DNA of 6,909 bases from an uncultured Haloferula sp. (GCA_946885645.1 CAMPGU010000226.1:1-6909), one strand, 5' to 3'. Positions 1-5,767 are shown, numbered from the stretch's first letter. Program-made: numbers and translations. The notes: generated from the sequence alone by a model not told the origin.

Positions 1-1
1 G

Positions 2-184
2 ATCATCGCCCTCCCCCCCGCCGACCGCGACCGCCTGATCGCCGAGATCCGCCGCCGCGCCGAGGCCGGCGAACCGATCAAAGCCCAATCCTTCCGCGAA
101 TGGGTCAAGGAAGTCCTCGGCACCGCCGACGCCGACGCCGTGGACCGGGGAACGGACGTTCTCATCAAGCGGCTGCTGGGGTGA
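2..184 (+). CDS. 3' end of an unrecognised protein gene (partial)
   Basis: This is the last 60 codons of a gene that begins before the window. The frame is open from the first base to a TGA at 182-184. Nearly every codon in it ends in C or G, the bias seen in the confident genes here, and this picks the frame over the other open ones. The visible protein is charged and helical, with a D-R-D-R-L-I-A-E-I-R-R-R-A-E run near its start, a central W-V-K-E-V and a C-terminal L-I-K-R-L-L-G. No signal peptide, membrane segment or catalytic motif is visible, and I do not recognise a family from this fragment. Palindrome 1 (303-343), which ends in a few Ts, lies about 120 bases downstream and could end its transcript. 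Confidence 0.6.
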   Translation: MIALPPADRDRLIAEIRRRAEAGEPIKAQSFREWVKEVLGTADADAVDRGTDVLIKRLLG

Positions 185-232
185 GAGGGAGGCGAATGAA
201 TATTGGAGATTGAGGAGTGATGATCGGGAAAG

Positions 233-251
233 GAGGGCACGACCCACCGTC
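233..251 (+). repeat. Direct repeat copy 1 (19 nt, 17/19 identical to copy 2)
   Basis: The block GAGGGCACGACCCACCGTC matches the block at 378-396 in 17 of 19 positions, in the same orientation and 145 bases apart. The two copies bracket palindrome 1. Similarity stops abruptly at both ends. Part of this copy can also form a small imperfect hairpin (GACCCA at 241-246 with TGGGTC at 263-268). Its function is unknown; it may be a remnant of an insertion or a duplicated site. Confidence 0.55.
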
Positions 252-302
252 GGCGGAGGCGCTGGGTCAGTAAGCCCTTTGCGGACCATGAAAGATGCCC
301 GC

Positions 303-343
303 AAAGTGATAGCACACGTCCTAAGGACGTGTGCTATCACTTT
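303..343. repeat. Perfect 41-nt palindrome 1 (20-bp arms)
   Basis: Arms 303-322 and 324-343 are exact reverse complements around a single central A at 323. The core reads GTCCT-A-AGGAC. The right arm ends in TTT followed by T-A-T, so it could act as a hairpin terminator, but the U-run is short. The same core occurs in palindrome 2 (412-450), 108 bases away centre to centre. It is either a member of a REP-like palindromic family or a regulator binding site upstream of the AbiE operon. Confidence 0.85.
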
Positions 344-377
344 TATCTGATCGAGTCAACACCCGATTCTTTTTTAT

Positions 378-396
378 GAGGGCAAAACCCACCGTC
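378..396 (+). repeat. Direct repeat copy 2 (19 nt)
   Basis: The block GAGGGCAAAACCCACCGTC differs from copy 1 (233-251) only at two adjacent positions. It lies between the two long palindromes and just before the candidate -35 element of the AbiE promoter. Confidence 0.55.
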
Positions 397-400
397 ACCC

Positions 401-428
401 TTGACTCCCTTCGTTAACCGCGTATGTC
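401..428 (+). promoter_or_regulatory. Candidate promoter of the AbiE operon
   Basis: TTGACT at 401-406 is a good -35 match. After a 16-base spacer, TATGTC at 423-428 is a weak -10. Transcription would start near 435, giving a leader of about 43 bases before the ATG at 478. The -10 lies inside the left arm of palindrome 2, so a protein bound there would block the promoter. The -35 is persuasive and the -10 is not. Confidence 0.3.
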
Positions 429-450
429 CTTAGGACATACGCGGTTAACG
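412..450. repeat. Perfect 39-nt palindrome 2, possible AbiE operator
   Basis: Arms 412-430 and 432-450 are exact reverse complements around a single T at 431, with core GTCCT-T-AGGAC. Read outward from the centre, it matches palindrome 1 at 10 of the first 18 positions. Six of the eight differences are transitions, and each is matched in the opposite arm. It ends 27 bases before the AbiEi start codon and overlaps the candidate -10. AbiEi proteins are known to repress their own operons by binding inverted repeats in the promoter, so an operator role is plausible, as is a dispersed repeat. Confidence 0.85.
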
Positions 451-477
451 GTCCTTATCCACTCCCACCACACAGCC

Positions 478-1371
478 ATGGATCTTTCAAAAGCCCTCTC
501 GCTGTCCCTCGGCGAACTCACTGAGCCGGTGGTCACTCGCTACCGGCTGGGGCTCATCTTTTGGCATCTTTATGAGGAGCGCAGCTTCCATGGCGAACCT
601 CTCGGGGGCCTTGAAAAAAATACGGAGGCCGATGCCTCCCTGCTGCAGACCCGCCTCGCCGAGTTGGAGAGCACCGGCATTCTCATTCCCCATCCTAACT
701 TCGAAAACCACGCCTACCGGCTGCTCGGCAGGAAGGAAGAGGACCCCGCCGAGGTCGCCTGCGCGATCGATCCTTTTTGCTACCTCTCCCATCTCAGTGC
801 CATGGCCCACCACGGCCTGACAGATCGCCTGCCTGCGAAACTTTTCCTCTCCTCCCCCGCCCTGCGGGATTGGAAGGGAGAAGCGCAGGCCAGGATGGAG
901 CGGGATCTGGAAAGCGGCTTGAAACGCTACCTGGAAGCCGGCCTGCCCGCTCTCATCCACGTAAAGCTGAAAAAGATCGGCCCCGCTGAAATCCGGGTGC
1001 TTCACTCGAAGCACCGCGGCGCTTTCAAGAACGTCAAGAGCAAGACCCTCCGCGTCTCCACCCTCGGCCGCACCTTCCTGGACATGCTCCGGAATCCCGA
1101 CCACTGCGGCGGCATCCGCCATGTCGTGGAGGTTTACCGGCAGCATGCTCCCGCTTACCTTCGCCTGATCGTGGACGAACTCGAGCAGCACGGCGGCCCC
1201 ATCGACAAGGTCCGCGCCGGATACCTCCTCGACGAACAGTGCGGCGTGAAGGACAGCACCGTGGAAAGCTGGACGCGCTTCGCCCAGCGCGGCGGCTCCA
1301 GGAAGCTCGATGCCGGCGCGGAGTACCAGCCCGTATGGTCCGACAAGTGGTGCCTTTCGCTCAACATCTGA
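478..1371 (+). CDS. AbiEi-like antitoxin / transcriptional regulator (type IV TA)
   Basis: This is a 297-residue protein and the likely antitoxin and autorepressor of a type IV toxin-antitoxin (AbiE) pair. In this family an N-terminal winged helix binds operator DNA, and a C-terminal domain counters the nucleotidyltransferase toxin without binding it stably. Residues 1 to about 90 look like a winged helix: a helix V-V-T-R-Y-R-L-G-L-I, then a helix ending L-A-E-L-E-S-T-G-I-L, then a wing. The AbiEi-typical Y-L-S-H-L-S-A-M-A-H-H-G-L-T follows at 102-115. The R-V-S-T-L-G-R-T-F-L-D-M-L segment begins at 192, followed by P-D-H-C-G-G-I at 207-213. ATG 478 is chosen because the in-frame ATG at 424 lies inside palindrome 2 and would add 18 residues unlike the family. 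No clear ribosome site precedes it. The toxin gene follows after 13 bases. The family call is by motif and context. Confidence 0.83.
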   Translation: MDLSKALSLSLGELTEPVVTRYRLGLIFWHLYEERSFHGEPLGGLEKNTEADASLLQTRLAELESTGILIPHPNFENHAYRLLGRKEEDPAEVACAIDPFCYLSHLSAMAHHGLTDRLPAKLFLSSPALRDWKGEAQARMERDLESGLKRYLEAGLPALIHVKLKKIGPAEIRVLHSKHRGAFKNVKSKTLRVSTLGRTFLDMLRNPDHCGGIRHVVEVYRQHAPAYLRLIVDELEQHGGPIDKVRAGYLLDEQCGVKDSTVESWTRFAQRGGSRKLDAGAEYQPVWSDKWCLSLNI

Positions 1372-1384
1372 CCCGCCCCCTGCG

Positions 1385-2248
1385 ATGACCGAGCCTGCAC
1401 CGGATCCATCCCTCGGCATCGCCCGCTGGGTGGACGCCGCCCCGCCCGCGGAACGCGAATTCCGCCAGGCCATCCACCTCATCCTCGCCGCCATCGAGTC
1501 GGATGCGGAACTCCGGGGAGACATGATCATGAAGGGCGGCATTCTCATGGCCCTCCGCTACCGCAGCCCGCGCTTCACCCGCGACATCGACTTTTCCACT
1601 CCCCACACGCTGAAGGAAATCGATCCGGCGGATTTCGAGCGCCGCTTCTCCGCCGCTCTCGCCCTCCAGGTGGCGGAGTCGGAATACGATCTCGATTGCA
1701 GGGTCCAGAGCTGGAAGGTGCTCCCTCCGAACCGGCCGGAAGCCAGCTTCCCCAGCATCAAGCTCACCATCGGCCATGCGGCGAAAGGAACGCCGAAGCA
1801 TCGCAGGCTCCTGGCAGGCGAATCGCCCGATGTCATCTCCATCGACTACAGCACGAATGAATGCATCCTCAGCGAGGAGACGCTCGTGACGGATGGCGGC
1901 TCCATTCGCGTCTATGCCTTCACCGATCTGGTGGCGGAGAAACTCCGCTCCCTTCTCCAGCAGGAGAAAAGGAACCGCTATCGCCGCCAGGACATCTATG
2001 ACTTGAATCTCCTGCTGACTGATTTCTCCACGGTCGCAGACCATGCCGCCATCTTGGAAAGCCTGCTCGCGAAATCCCGCTCCCGCGGCATCCATCCCTC
2101 CCCGGACTCCCTTTCGAACCCCGAGATCCGCCGTCGCGCCGAGGCCGAGTACGGAACTCTGGCGGATGAAATCGAGGGCGAGCTGCCCGCCTTCGCCGCG
2201 GCCTATGATAAAATCGAGCACTTCTACCGGTCCCTCCCTTGGGACTGA
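1385..2248 (+). CDS. AbiEii-like nucleotidyltransferase toxin (type IV TA)
   Basis: This is a 287-residue protein of the AbiEii/AbiGii (DUF1814) nucleotidyltransferase family. Members are toxins that transfer nucleotides from NTPs to cellular targets; for some relatives the target is the tRNA acceptor end. The fold's signature is visible. K-G-G-I-L-M-A-L at 50-57 is followed by R-F-T-R-D-I-D-F at 63-70, giving metal-binding D67 and D69. D154 in S-I-D-Y-S is the probable third carboxylate. V-A-E-K-L at 183-187 and R-R-Q-D-I-Y-D-L at 200-207 are the conserved C-terminal-half motifs. All expected catalytic acids are present, so the toxin looks intact. ATG 1385 starts 13 bases after the antitoxin stop; a longer in-frame start at 1310 would overlap the antitoxin by 62 bases and is unlikely. 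No Shine-Dalgarno is seen, so translation may be coupled. The biochemical target cannot be told from sequence. Confidence 0.85.
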   Translation: MTEPAPDPSLGIARWVDAAPPAEREFRQAIHLILAAIESDAELRGDMIMKGGILMALRYRSPRFTRDIDFSTPHTLKEIDPADFERRFSAALALQVAESEYDLDCRVQSWKVLPPNRPEASFPSIKLTIGHAAKGTPKHRRLLAGESPDVISIDYSTNECILSEETLVTDGGSIRVYAFTDLVAEKLRSLLQQEKRNRYRRQDIYDLNLLLTDFSTVADHAAILESLLAKSRSRGIHPSPDSLSNPEIRRRAEAEYGTLADEIEGELPAFAAAYDKIEHFYRSLPWD

Positions 2249-2317
2249 GCCATTGCGCCTCCGCTGCAAAGCCCCGCCCTTGCGGTGGCGGGTAGCGCGT
2301 GCTAACCCCTGCGGCGG

Positions 2318-3235
2318 ATGGGAACCGCCGACCGGGATTACTTTCGCGACGAAGAAGCACGCTACAGCGCCGGCGGCCGGCCGCCGCTGCCCATCGTCAC
2401 GAAGACGCTGCTGATCGCGAATATCGTGATCTTCCTCATCGACCTTTTCACCCGGGGCGAGGGTCAGGACTTCGGGCGGATCAATGCCTTGTTCTGCTTC
2501 ACCATCCGCTCCGCCTTCCAGGAGTGGCGGCTGTGGGAATTGCTCACCTTCCAGTTCCTGCACCACGACCTCCTGCACATCGCTTTCAATTCCCTGGCCA
2601 TCTTCGTCTTCGGCCCTTGGATCGAGCGCTGGTGGGGCACCGGCCGCTTCATCGCCTTTTACCTGCTCTGCGGTGTCGCCGGGGCGCTGTTTTTCACGCT
2701 GCTCACCCTCGCCGGGATCCTGCCGGACCGGGACATGGCCGGCGTCGAGATCCCGCTGGTGGGTGCCTCCGCGGGCATCTACGGCCTCCTGATCGGCACC
2801 GCGGTCATCGCGCCGAAGTCGATGGTCCACCTCCTCCTGCCGCCCGTCACCCTCACCATCCGCTCGCTGGCGCTCTGGGTCATCGGCATCGGCGTGGCCA
2901 TCATCCTCGGCGATATCCTCGTCGGCGGTGCCTTTTTCCGGAATAGCGGGGGCGAGGCCGGCCACCTCGGCGGTGCCATCCTCGGCTTCATCCTCACCCG
3001 CTTCCCTTTCCTGCTGGGGAAGGGCCAGGGTCGGCGCTCGAAGATCATCCGCCCGCGGGAATTCCGCCGCAAGGATGGCTCCCCGAAGCTCCGCCCGCGC
3101 ACGGAGCTCGACATCGCCTCCGCCAGCGAGGTGGACCGCATCCTCGACAAGATCAACCGCGAAGGCATCCAGAGCCTCACCGAACAAGAACACGAAACCC
3201 TGCGGAAAGCCTCCCAGCCCCGAGACGAGCGATGA
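2318..3235 (+). CDS. Rhomboid family intramembrane serine protease
   Basis: This is a 305-residue polytopic membrane protease that cleaves transmembrane substrates within the bilayer. The first membrane segment is about residues 28-44. W-R-L-W-E-L-L-T-F-Q-F-L-H precedes the second, which carries H87 and N91, the oxyanion-stabilising His/Asn pair. F-G-P-W-I-E follows. The catalytic serine is S151 in G-A-S-A-G-I-Y-G (149-156), and its partner is H216 in G-H-L-G-G (215-219). About six membrane segments can be counted, ending near residue 232. The basic cytosolic tail ends in an E-V-D-R-I-L-D-K-I-N module (271-299), the short C-terminal domain (DUF6576-like) found on many bacterial rhomboids. ATG 2318 gives an N-terminus of ordinary length. 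Its stop overlaps the mazG start (ATGA), implying cotranscription and coupled translation. The substrate is unknown. Confidence 0.93.
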   Translation: MGTADRDYFRDEEARYSAGGRPPLPIVTKTLLIANIVIFLIDLFTRGEGQDFGRINALFCFTIRSAFQEWRLWELLTFQFLHHDLLHIAFNSLAIFVFGPWIERWWGTGRFIAFYLLCGVAGALFFTLLTLAGILPDRDMAGVEIPLVGASAGIYGLLIGTAVIAPKSMVHLLLPPVTLTIRSLALWVIGIGVAIILGDILVGGAFFRNSGGEAGHLGGAILGFILTRFPFLLGKGQGRRSKIIRPREFRRKDGSPKLRPRTELDIASASEVDRILDKINREGIQSLTEQEHETLRKASQPRDER

Positions 3236-4038
3236 CCGATGCCGAAATGATCCACACCAGCGGGCCGGACCGCCAATTGGAGCGCCTGCGCGCGATCATG
3301 CACCGCCTGCGCGCCCCCGGCGGCTGCCCCTGGGACGCCGCGCAGACCCACCAGAGCCTCGTTTCCAATCTCATCGAGGAAGCCTACGAAACCGTGGATG
3401 CCATCCAGCGCGGGGACATCGAGCACCTGCGCGAGGAACTCGGCGACCTGCTGCTCCAGGTGGTCTTCCACAGCGAACTGGCCGAGGAAGCGAAACATTT
3501 CAATCTGGACGACGTGGCCCGTGGCATCTCGGACAAGCTCATCCGCCGCCACCCGCACATCTTCGCCGGCGCCTCCGCCGATACCCCGGACGCCGTGCTC
3601 CGGCAGTGGGACGAAATCAAGCGCCAGGAAAAGGGCGATGGCGAAAAGCCCTACCTCCACGGCACCGGCAAGGGCCTGCCCGCGCTGCTCCGCGCCTCCA
3701 AGCTCCAGAAGAAGGCCGCCAAGGTCGGCTTCGATTGGCCGACGCAGTGCGGCGTGCTGGGGAAGATCCACGAGGAAATCCAGGAACTCGAAGCCGCCGT
3801 GGACGCCCAGGACCTCGCGGCCGTGGACGAGGAACTCGGCGACCTGCTCTTCTCCGTCGTGAATCTTGCCCGCTTCCGCAAGCAGGACCCCGAACTCCTC
3901 CTCGCCGCCGCCAACGCCAAATTCGAGCGCCGTTTCAACGAAATGGAACGCCGCCTGAAGAAAGACGGCAAAAGCGTCGATGCCGCCACCGCCGCCGAAA
4001 TGGACGAAGCCTGGACCGCCGTGAAAAAGGCGGAGTAG
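3232..4038 (+). CDS. mazG: Nucleoside triphosphate pyrophosphohydrolase MazG
   Basis: This 268-residue cytosolic protein hydrolyses (d)NTPs to the monophosphate and pyrophosphate. MazG cleans the nucleotide pool and, in E. coli, affects ppGpp and MazEF-linked survival. It has the standard two-domain layout. Domain 1 opens with L-R-A-P-G-G-C-P-W-D and has the Mg-binding pair E49-E50-x-x-E53 and E68-E69-x-x-D72. Domain 2 begins at K-V-G-F-D-W and repeats the pattern with E181-E182-x-x-E185 and E200-E201-x-x-D204. Both metal sites appear complete. Length matches E. coli MazG (about 263). The start codon overlaps the rhomboid stop by 4 bases; a second ATG at 3247 is possible but would lose the overlap. 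No mazEF genes are nearby, so the AbiE pair upstream is the only toxin-antitoxin locus seen here. Confidence 0.95.
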   Translation: MTDAEMIHTSGPDRQLERLRAIMHRLRAPGGCPWDAAQTHQSLVSNLIEEAYETVDAIQRGDIEHLREELGDLLLQVVFHSELAEEAKHFNLDDVARGISDKLIRRHPHIFAGASADTPDAVLRQWDEIKRQEKGDGEKPYLHGTGKGLPALLRASKLQKKAAKVGFDWPTQCGVLGKIHEEIQELEAAVDAQDLAAVDEELGDLLFSVVNLARFRKQDPELLLAAANAKFERRFNEMERRLKKDGKSVDAATAAEMDEAWTAVKKAE

Positions 4039-4092
4039 CCCGCAGCACCCCGCGGCGTGGAGACACCGTGCGGCACAGCCGCACCTTGGACT

Positions 4093-4115
4093 GCGGCAGC
4101 CTTGCTGCCGCTTTT
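4093..4115 (+). terminator. Candidate intrinsic terminator after mazG
   Basis: An 8-bp G/C stem (GCGGCAGC 4093-4100, GCTGCCGC 4104-4111) with a 3-base loop is followed by TTTT. It lies 54 bases after the mazG stop and could end the rhomboid-mazG transcript. The U-run is short, and the hairpin may instead belong to a dispersed intergenic repeat together with the hairpin at 4121-4136. Confidence 0.4.
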
Positions 4116-4120
4116 GGCAA

Positions 4121-4136
4121 GGCCAGCCTGCTGGCC
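4121..4136. repeat. Second hairpin of a tandem-hairpin intergenic element
   Basis: GGCCAGC (4121-4127) and GCTGGCC (4130-4136) are exact inverted repeats around two bases. The hairpin follows the one at 4093-4111 by 9 bases. This pair of GC-rich hairpins resembles short repeat units that are common between genes in this kind of genome; that resemblance is from memory and not verified. Confidence 0.45.
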
Positions 4137-4202
4137 GGGAAGGACCGAAAATAAAAATCGGCAGACCCTCCAAATACCCGCGAAATCGCGGAGATCCCGG
4201 AG

Positions 4203-4225
4203 GGGCACGGAGTCATCCGTTGCCC
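4203..4225. repeat. Imperfect hairpin
   Basis: GGGCACGGA (4203-4211) pairs with TCCG-T-TGCCC (4216-4225) with one bulged T around a GTCA loop. The T-rich stretch that follows starts about 6 bases later, which is too far for a classical terminator. No function can be assigned. Confidence 0.35.
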
Positions 4226-4244
4226 GACGGTTTTCTTTGCGACT

Positions 4245-4277
4245 CTCCGCGCCCTCCGCGCCCTCCGCGCCCTCCGC
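4245..4277 (+). repeat. 9-bp tandem repeat, 3.7 copies
   Basis: The unit CTCCGCGCC is repeated three times without error (4245-4271), followed by a partial copy CTCCGC (4272-4277). It lies in a gap without any credible gene, 25 bases past the stop of the minus-strand gene at 4302. It may vary in copy number between strains. Confidence 0.85.
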
Positions 4278-4301
4278 AGTTCAGACACATCTCCTCCCCC
4301 C

Positions 4302-4745
4302 TCAGCCTACGGCTTCATCCCGCGGATCCGGGTAGCAACCGCAGCTCTTCAGCTCCTCCCAGCTCGGTGTCTGCACGTCCGCGGCGCGGGTCTTCAGCCC
4401 CTCCTTGCCGAGTTCCGCGCACCAGGTCCGGATCCGGCTCTCGATCGCCAGGTAGGGCGCGGTCGCCTCTTGCGTGATCTGCACCACCCCCAGCACCGGA
4501 TAGCTGCCGCCGGGGAATTTCCCCCGCGGCATCGCGAAGATCGCCAGCTTCGGTGCCTCCGGCATCAGGTCCCCCGCGAGCACCGGCAGCTCGCGCCGGA
4601 TCACCTCCAGGCAGCGCAAGATCAGATCCATATCCCACGAGAGGAGCTCGTAGATCGGCGGTTCCAAGGGAGTGAAATAAACGTCCATCGGGGAGGCGTC
4701 AGCATACGCCGATACGTTGCGGCAGTCACGTTTCTTCAGAGGCAT
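4302..4745 (-). CDS. Small protein of unknown function
   Basis: This is a 147-residue soluble protein that I do not recognise. It starts M-P-L-K-K-R-D-C-R-N-V. The middle reads D-M-D-L-I-L-R-C-L-E-V-I-R-R-E-L-P-V-L and looks helical. A hydrophobic K-L-A-I-F-A-M-P-R-G-K-F-P-G-G segment and Y-P-V-L-G-V-V-Q-I-T suggest beta strands. The C-terminus has a C-G-C-Y-P-D-P motif. No signal peptide or membrane helix is visible. The start at 4745 is chosen because GAGAGG lies 6 bases upstream; the next in-frame ATG (4688) has no ribosome site, and a longer frame running to 4889 enters the tRNA gene. It sits 136 bases downstream of tRNA-Ala on the same strand, so it could be read from the same promoter or its own. 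Codon bias supports real coding; function is unknown. Confidence 0.7.
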   Translation of the reverse strand: MPLKKRDCRNVSAYADASPMDVYFTPLEPPIYELLSWDMDLILRCLEVIRRELPVLAGDLMPEAPKLAIFAMPRGKFPGGSYPVLGVVQITQEATAPYLAIESRIRTWCAELGKEGLKTRAADVQTPSWEELKSCGCYPDPRDEAVG

Positions 4746-4751
4746 CGCCCG

Positions 4752-4757
4752 CCTCTC
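4752..4757 (-). promoter_or_regulatory. Ribosome binding site of the small unknown gene
   Basis: The minus strand reads GAGAGG with 6 bases before the ATG at 4745. It is one of only two convincing Shine-Dalgarno sites in the window and decides this start over the ATG at 4688. Confidence 0.55.
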
Positions 4758-4881
4758 GCACCGGGAATCCGCGCCGGGATCACCCGCGCCCGGCAGGCCG
4801 GCCCGCTGCGGCGGAGGAGCCGGTTGCCAACAAATCGGAAAGATCGCCTGGAGCGGCAATGCAAACGGCCGGGGAAAGGAG

Positions 4882-4954
4882 TGGAGCATAGGAGATTCGA
4901 ACTCCTGACCTCTTCATTGCGAACGAAGCGCTCTACCAACTGAGCTAATGCCCC
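4882..4954 (-). tRNA. tRNA-Ala (anticodon CGC)
   Basis: This is a complete 73-nt cloverleaf. The acceptor GGGGCAT pairs with ATGCTCC. The D arm is GCTC/GAGC with an AGTTGGTA loop. The anticodon stem CTTCG/TGAAG encloses the loop TTCGCAA, giving anticodon CGC (4921-4919) for the GCG codon. The T arm is AGGAG/CTCCT with TTCGAAT. The acceptor contains the G3-U70 wobble pair that identifies alanine tRNAs, and the discriminator base is A. The 3' CCA is not encoded (the next bases are CTC), so it must be added by CCA-transferase. No further tRNA lies within the window, and I see no convincing promoter. Confidence 0.97.
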
Positions 4955-5012
4955 TTTCCCTTGGCGGACGCCCGAGGGGTTGCCATCTCCCGCCGCCGGA
5001 GGCAAGGGGAAT

Positions 5013-5055
5013 CCGCGGGGAAGCCGGGCGTTTTCACCCGCGGTTTTCCCCGCGG
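5013..5055. repeat. Nested hairpin in the divergent gap
   Basis: CCGCGGGGAA (5013-5022) and TTCCCCGCGG (5046-5055) are exact 10-bp arms. Inside the 23-base loop, CGGG (5025-5028) can pair with CCCG (5037-5040). It lies between the tRNA gene start and the LysM gene, transcribed in opposite directions. It might be a regulatory leader or a repeat; nothing decides between them. Confidence 0.5.
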
Positions 5056-5110
5056 CCGCCGTCCTCCCGCCGCGCGGGAAACAAGGCCCCTGCATGGATC
5101 CGGGGCCAAA

Positions 5111-5125
5111 TGTCCGCTGCGGACA
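5111..5125. repeat. 15-nt perfect palindrome upstream of the LysM gene
   Basis: TGTCCGC-T-GCGGACA has 7-bp arms around a single T and lies 42 bases before the ATG at 5168, a suitable place for an operator. A second short inverted repeat, AAACGG/CCGTTT (5139-5152), follows it. The same 7-mers recur in the terminator at 5768-5793. No promoter hexamers stand out in this gap. Confidence 0.45.
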
Positions 5126-5167
5126 ATCAAGCTTTGCCAAACGGTGCCGTTTTCCTTATCCACGGCC

Positions 5168-5743
5168 ATGCGATTGCGCTGGTTCTCACTCCCCGCTGCG
5201 GCCCTATCCGTGGGGCTTACCGCCTGCACGAATACCGGCAGCTCCACTGCCTCGAATCCCGGCGGCACCGGTCCCTTCGACAGCCGCGGGAATTACGTGG
5301 AAGCCTGGGCGGACAGCCCTAGCAAGTGGAAGGAAGGCTCCCGGCAGATCGCGGATGCCGAACCGGACACCGCCCCGGCCGCGGATATCCCGGTCATCCC
5401 GCCGCCGGTGCTCGCCGCCAATGTGGCGCCGAAGCCCGTTTCCTCCACCACGACGGTTGTTTACAAGAAACCGCCGACCAGCTCTTCCTCCGTCGCGAGC
5501 CGATCCACCAAGCCGAAGGCGACCTCCAAGCCCGTGGTGGTGAAGCCGAAGACCAGGCCGAAGCCGAAAGCCGTCGCCAAGGCGAAACCGAAGCCGAAAG
5601 CCACCCGCCACACCGTGCGCTCCGGGGACAGCCTCTATGCGATCGCCAAGCGCTACGGTACCACCGTCGGAGCGGTGCAAAGGGCGAACGGTATCAAGGG
5701 CGCGATGATCAAGCCCGGCCAAGCCCTGGTGATCCCGAAGTGA
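5168..5743 (+). CDS. LysM-domain lipoprotein
   Basis: This is a 191-residue predicted envelope lipoprotein that would bind peptidoglycan. The N-terminus M-R-L-R-W-F-S-L-P-A-A-A-L is a lipoprotein signal peptide ending in the lipobox L17-T-A-C20, so Cys20 would be lipidated and the protein anchored in a membrane. A flexible linker rich in Ser, Thr, Pro and Ala follows, then a Lys/Pro-rich stretch (about 116-146). There an exact 15-nt repeat (5558-5572 and 5588-5602) encodes the P-K-P-K-A unit twice. A single LysM domain fills residues 147-191: R-H-T-V-R-S-G-D-S-L, then I-A-K-R-Y-G-T-T, then I-K-P-G-Q-A-L-V-I-P. No catalytic domain is present, so it is probably a binding or structural protein. 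ATG 5168 is chosen because it places the signal peptide at the N-terminus; the frame extends to 4961 but those residues look random. No ribosome site is visible. Confidence 0.88.
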   Translation: MRLRWFSLPAAALSVGLTACTNTGSSTASNPGGTGPFDSRGNYVEAWADSPSKWKEGSRQIADAEPDTAPAADIPVIPPPVLAANVAPKPVSSTTTVVYKKPPTSSSSVASRSTKPKATSKPVVVKPKTRPKPKAVAKAKPKPKATRHTVRSGDSLYAIAKRYGTTVGAVQRANGIKGAMIKPGQALVIPK

Positions 5744-5767
5744 TCGGCTAGCCACCCCTTTCCCGGA

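Noticed and set aside
303..450. Two-repeat CRISPR array or remnant
   Set aside because: The elements are full palindromes with only a short shared core, not identical direct repeats, and no cas gene is in view.
487..1548. 353-residue open frame on the minus strand
   Set aside because: It is antisense to the AbiEi gene and the start of AbiEii, with no motif of its own.
2273..2292. Hairpin CCCGCC/GGCGGG between AbiEii and rhomboid as a terminator
   Set aside because: Six-base stem, eight-base loop and no T-run; such inverted repeats are frequent by chance at this GC content.
1361..3193. 610-residue open frame on the minus strand
   Set aside because: It runs antisense through the AbiEii and rhomboid genes, which have clear family motifs. 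Its sequence is low-complexity Asp/Glu/Gly/Ala/Arg text typical of the opposite strand of GC-rich genes.
2779..4173. 464-residue open frame on the minus strand
   Set aside because: It is antisense to rhomboid and mazG, has no recognisable domain and is a shadow of their codon bias.
4039..4301. Short plus-strand open frames after mazG
   Set aside because: They follow the tandem repeat and hairpins, have no ribosome site and show no ordinary protein composition.
4746..4889. N-terminal extension of the minus-strand small gene up to 4889
   Set aside because: The extension enters the tRNA-Ala gene and reads as random Pro/Ala/Arg sequence; the ATG at 4745 has a ribosome site.
4961..5167. Extended start of the LysM gene at 4961
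   Set aside because: It would bury the lipoprotein signal peptide inside the protein.
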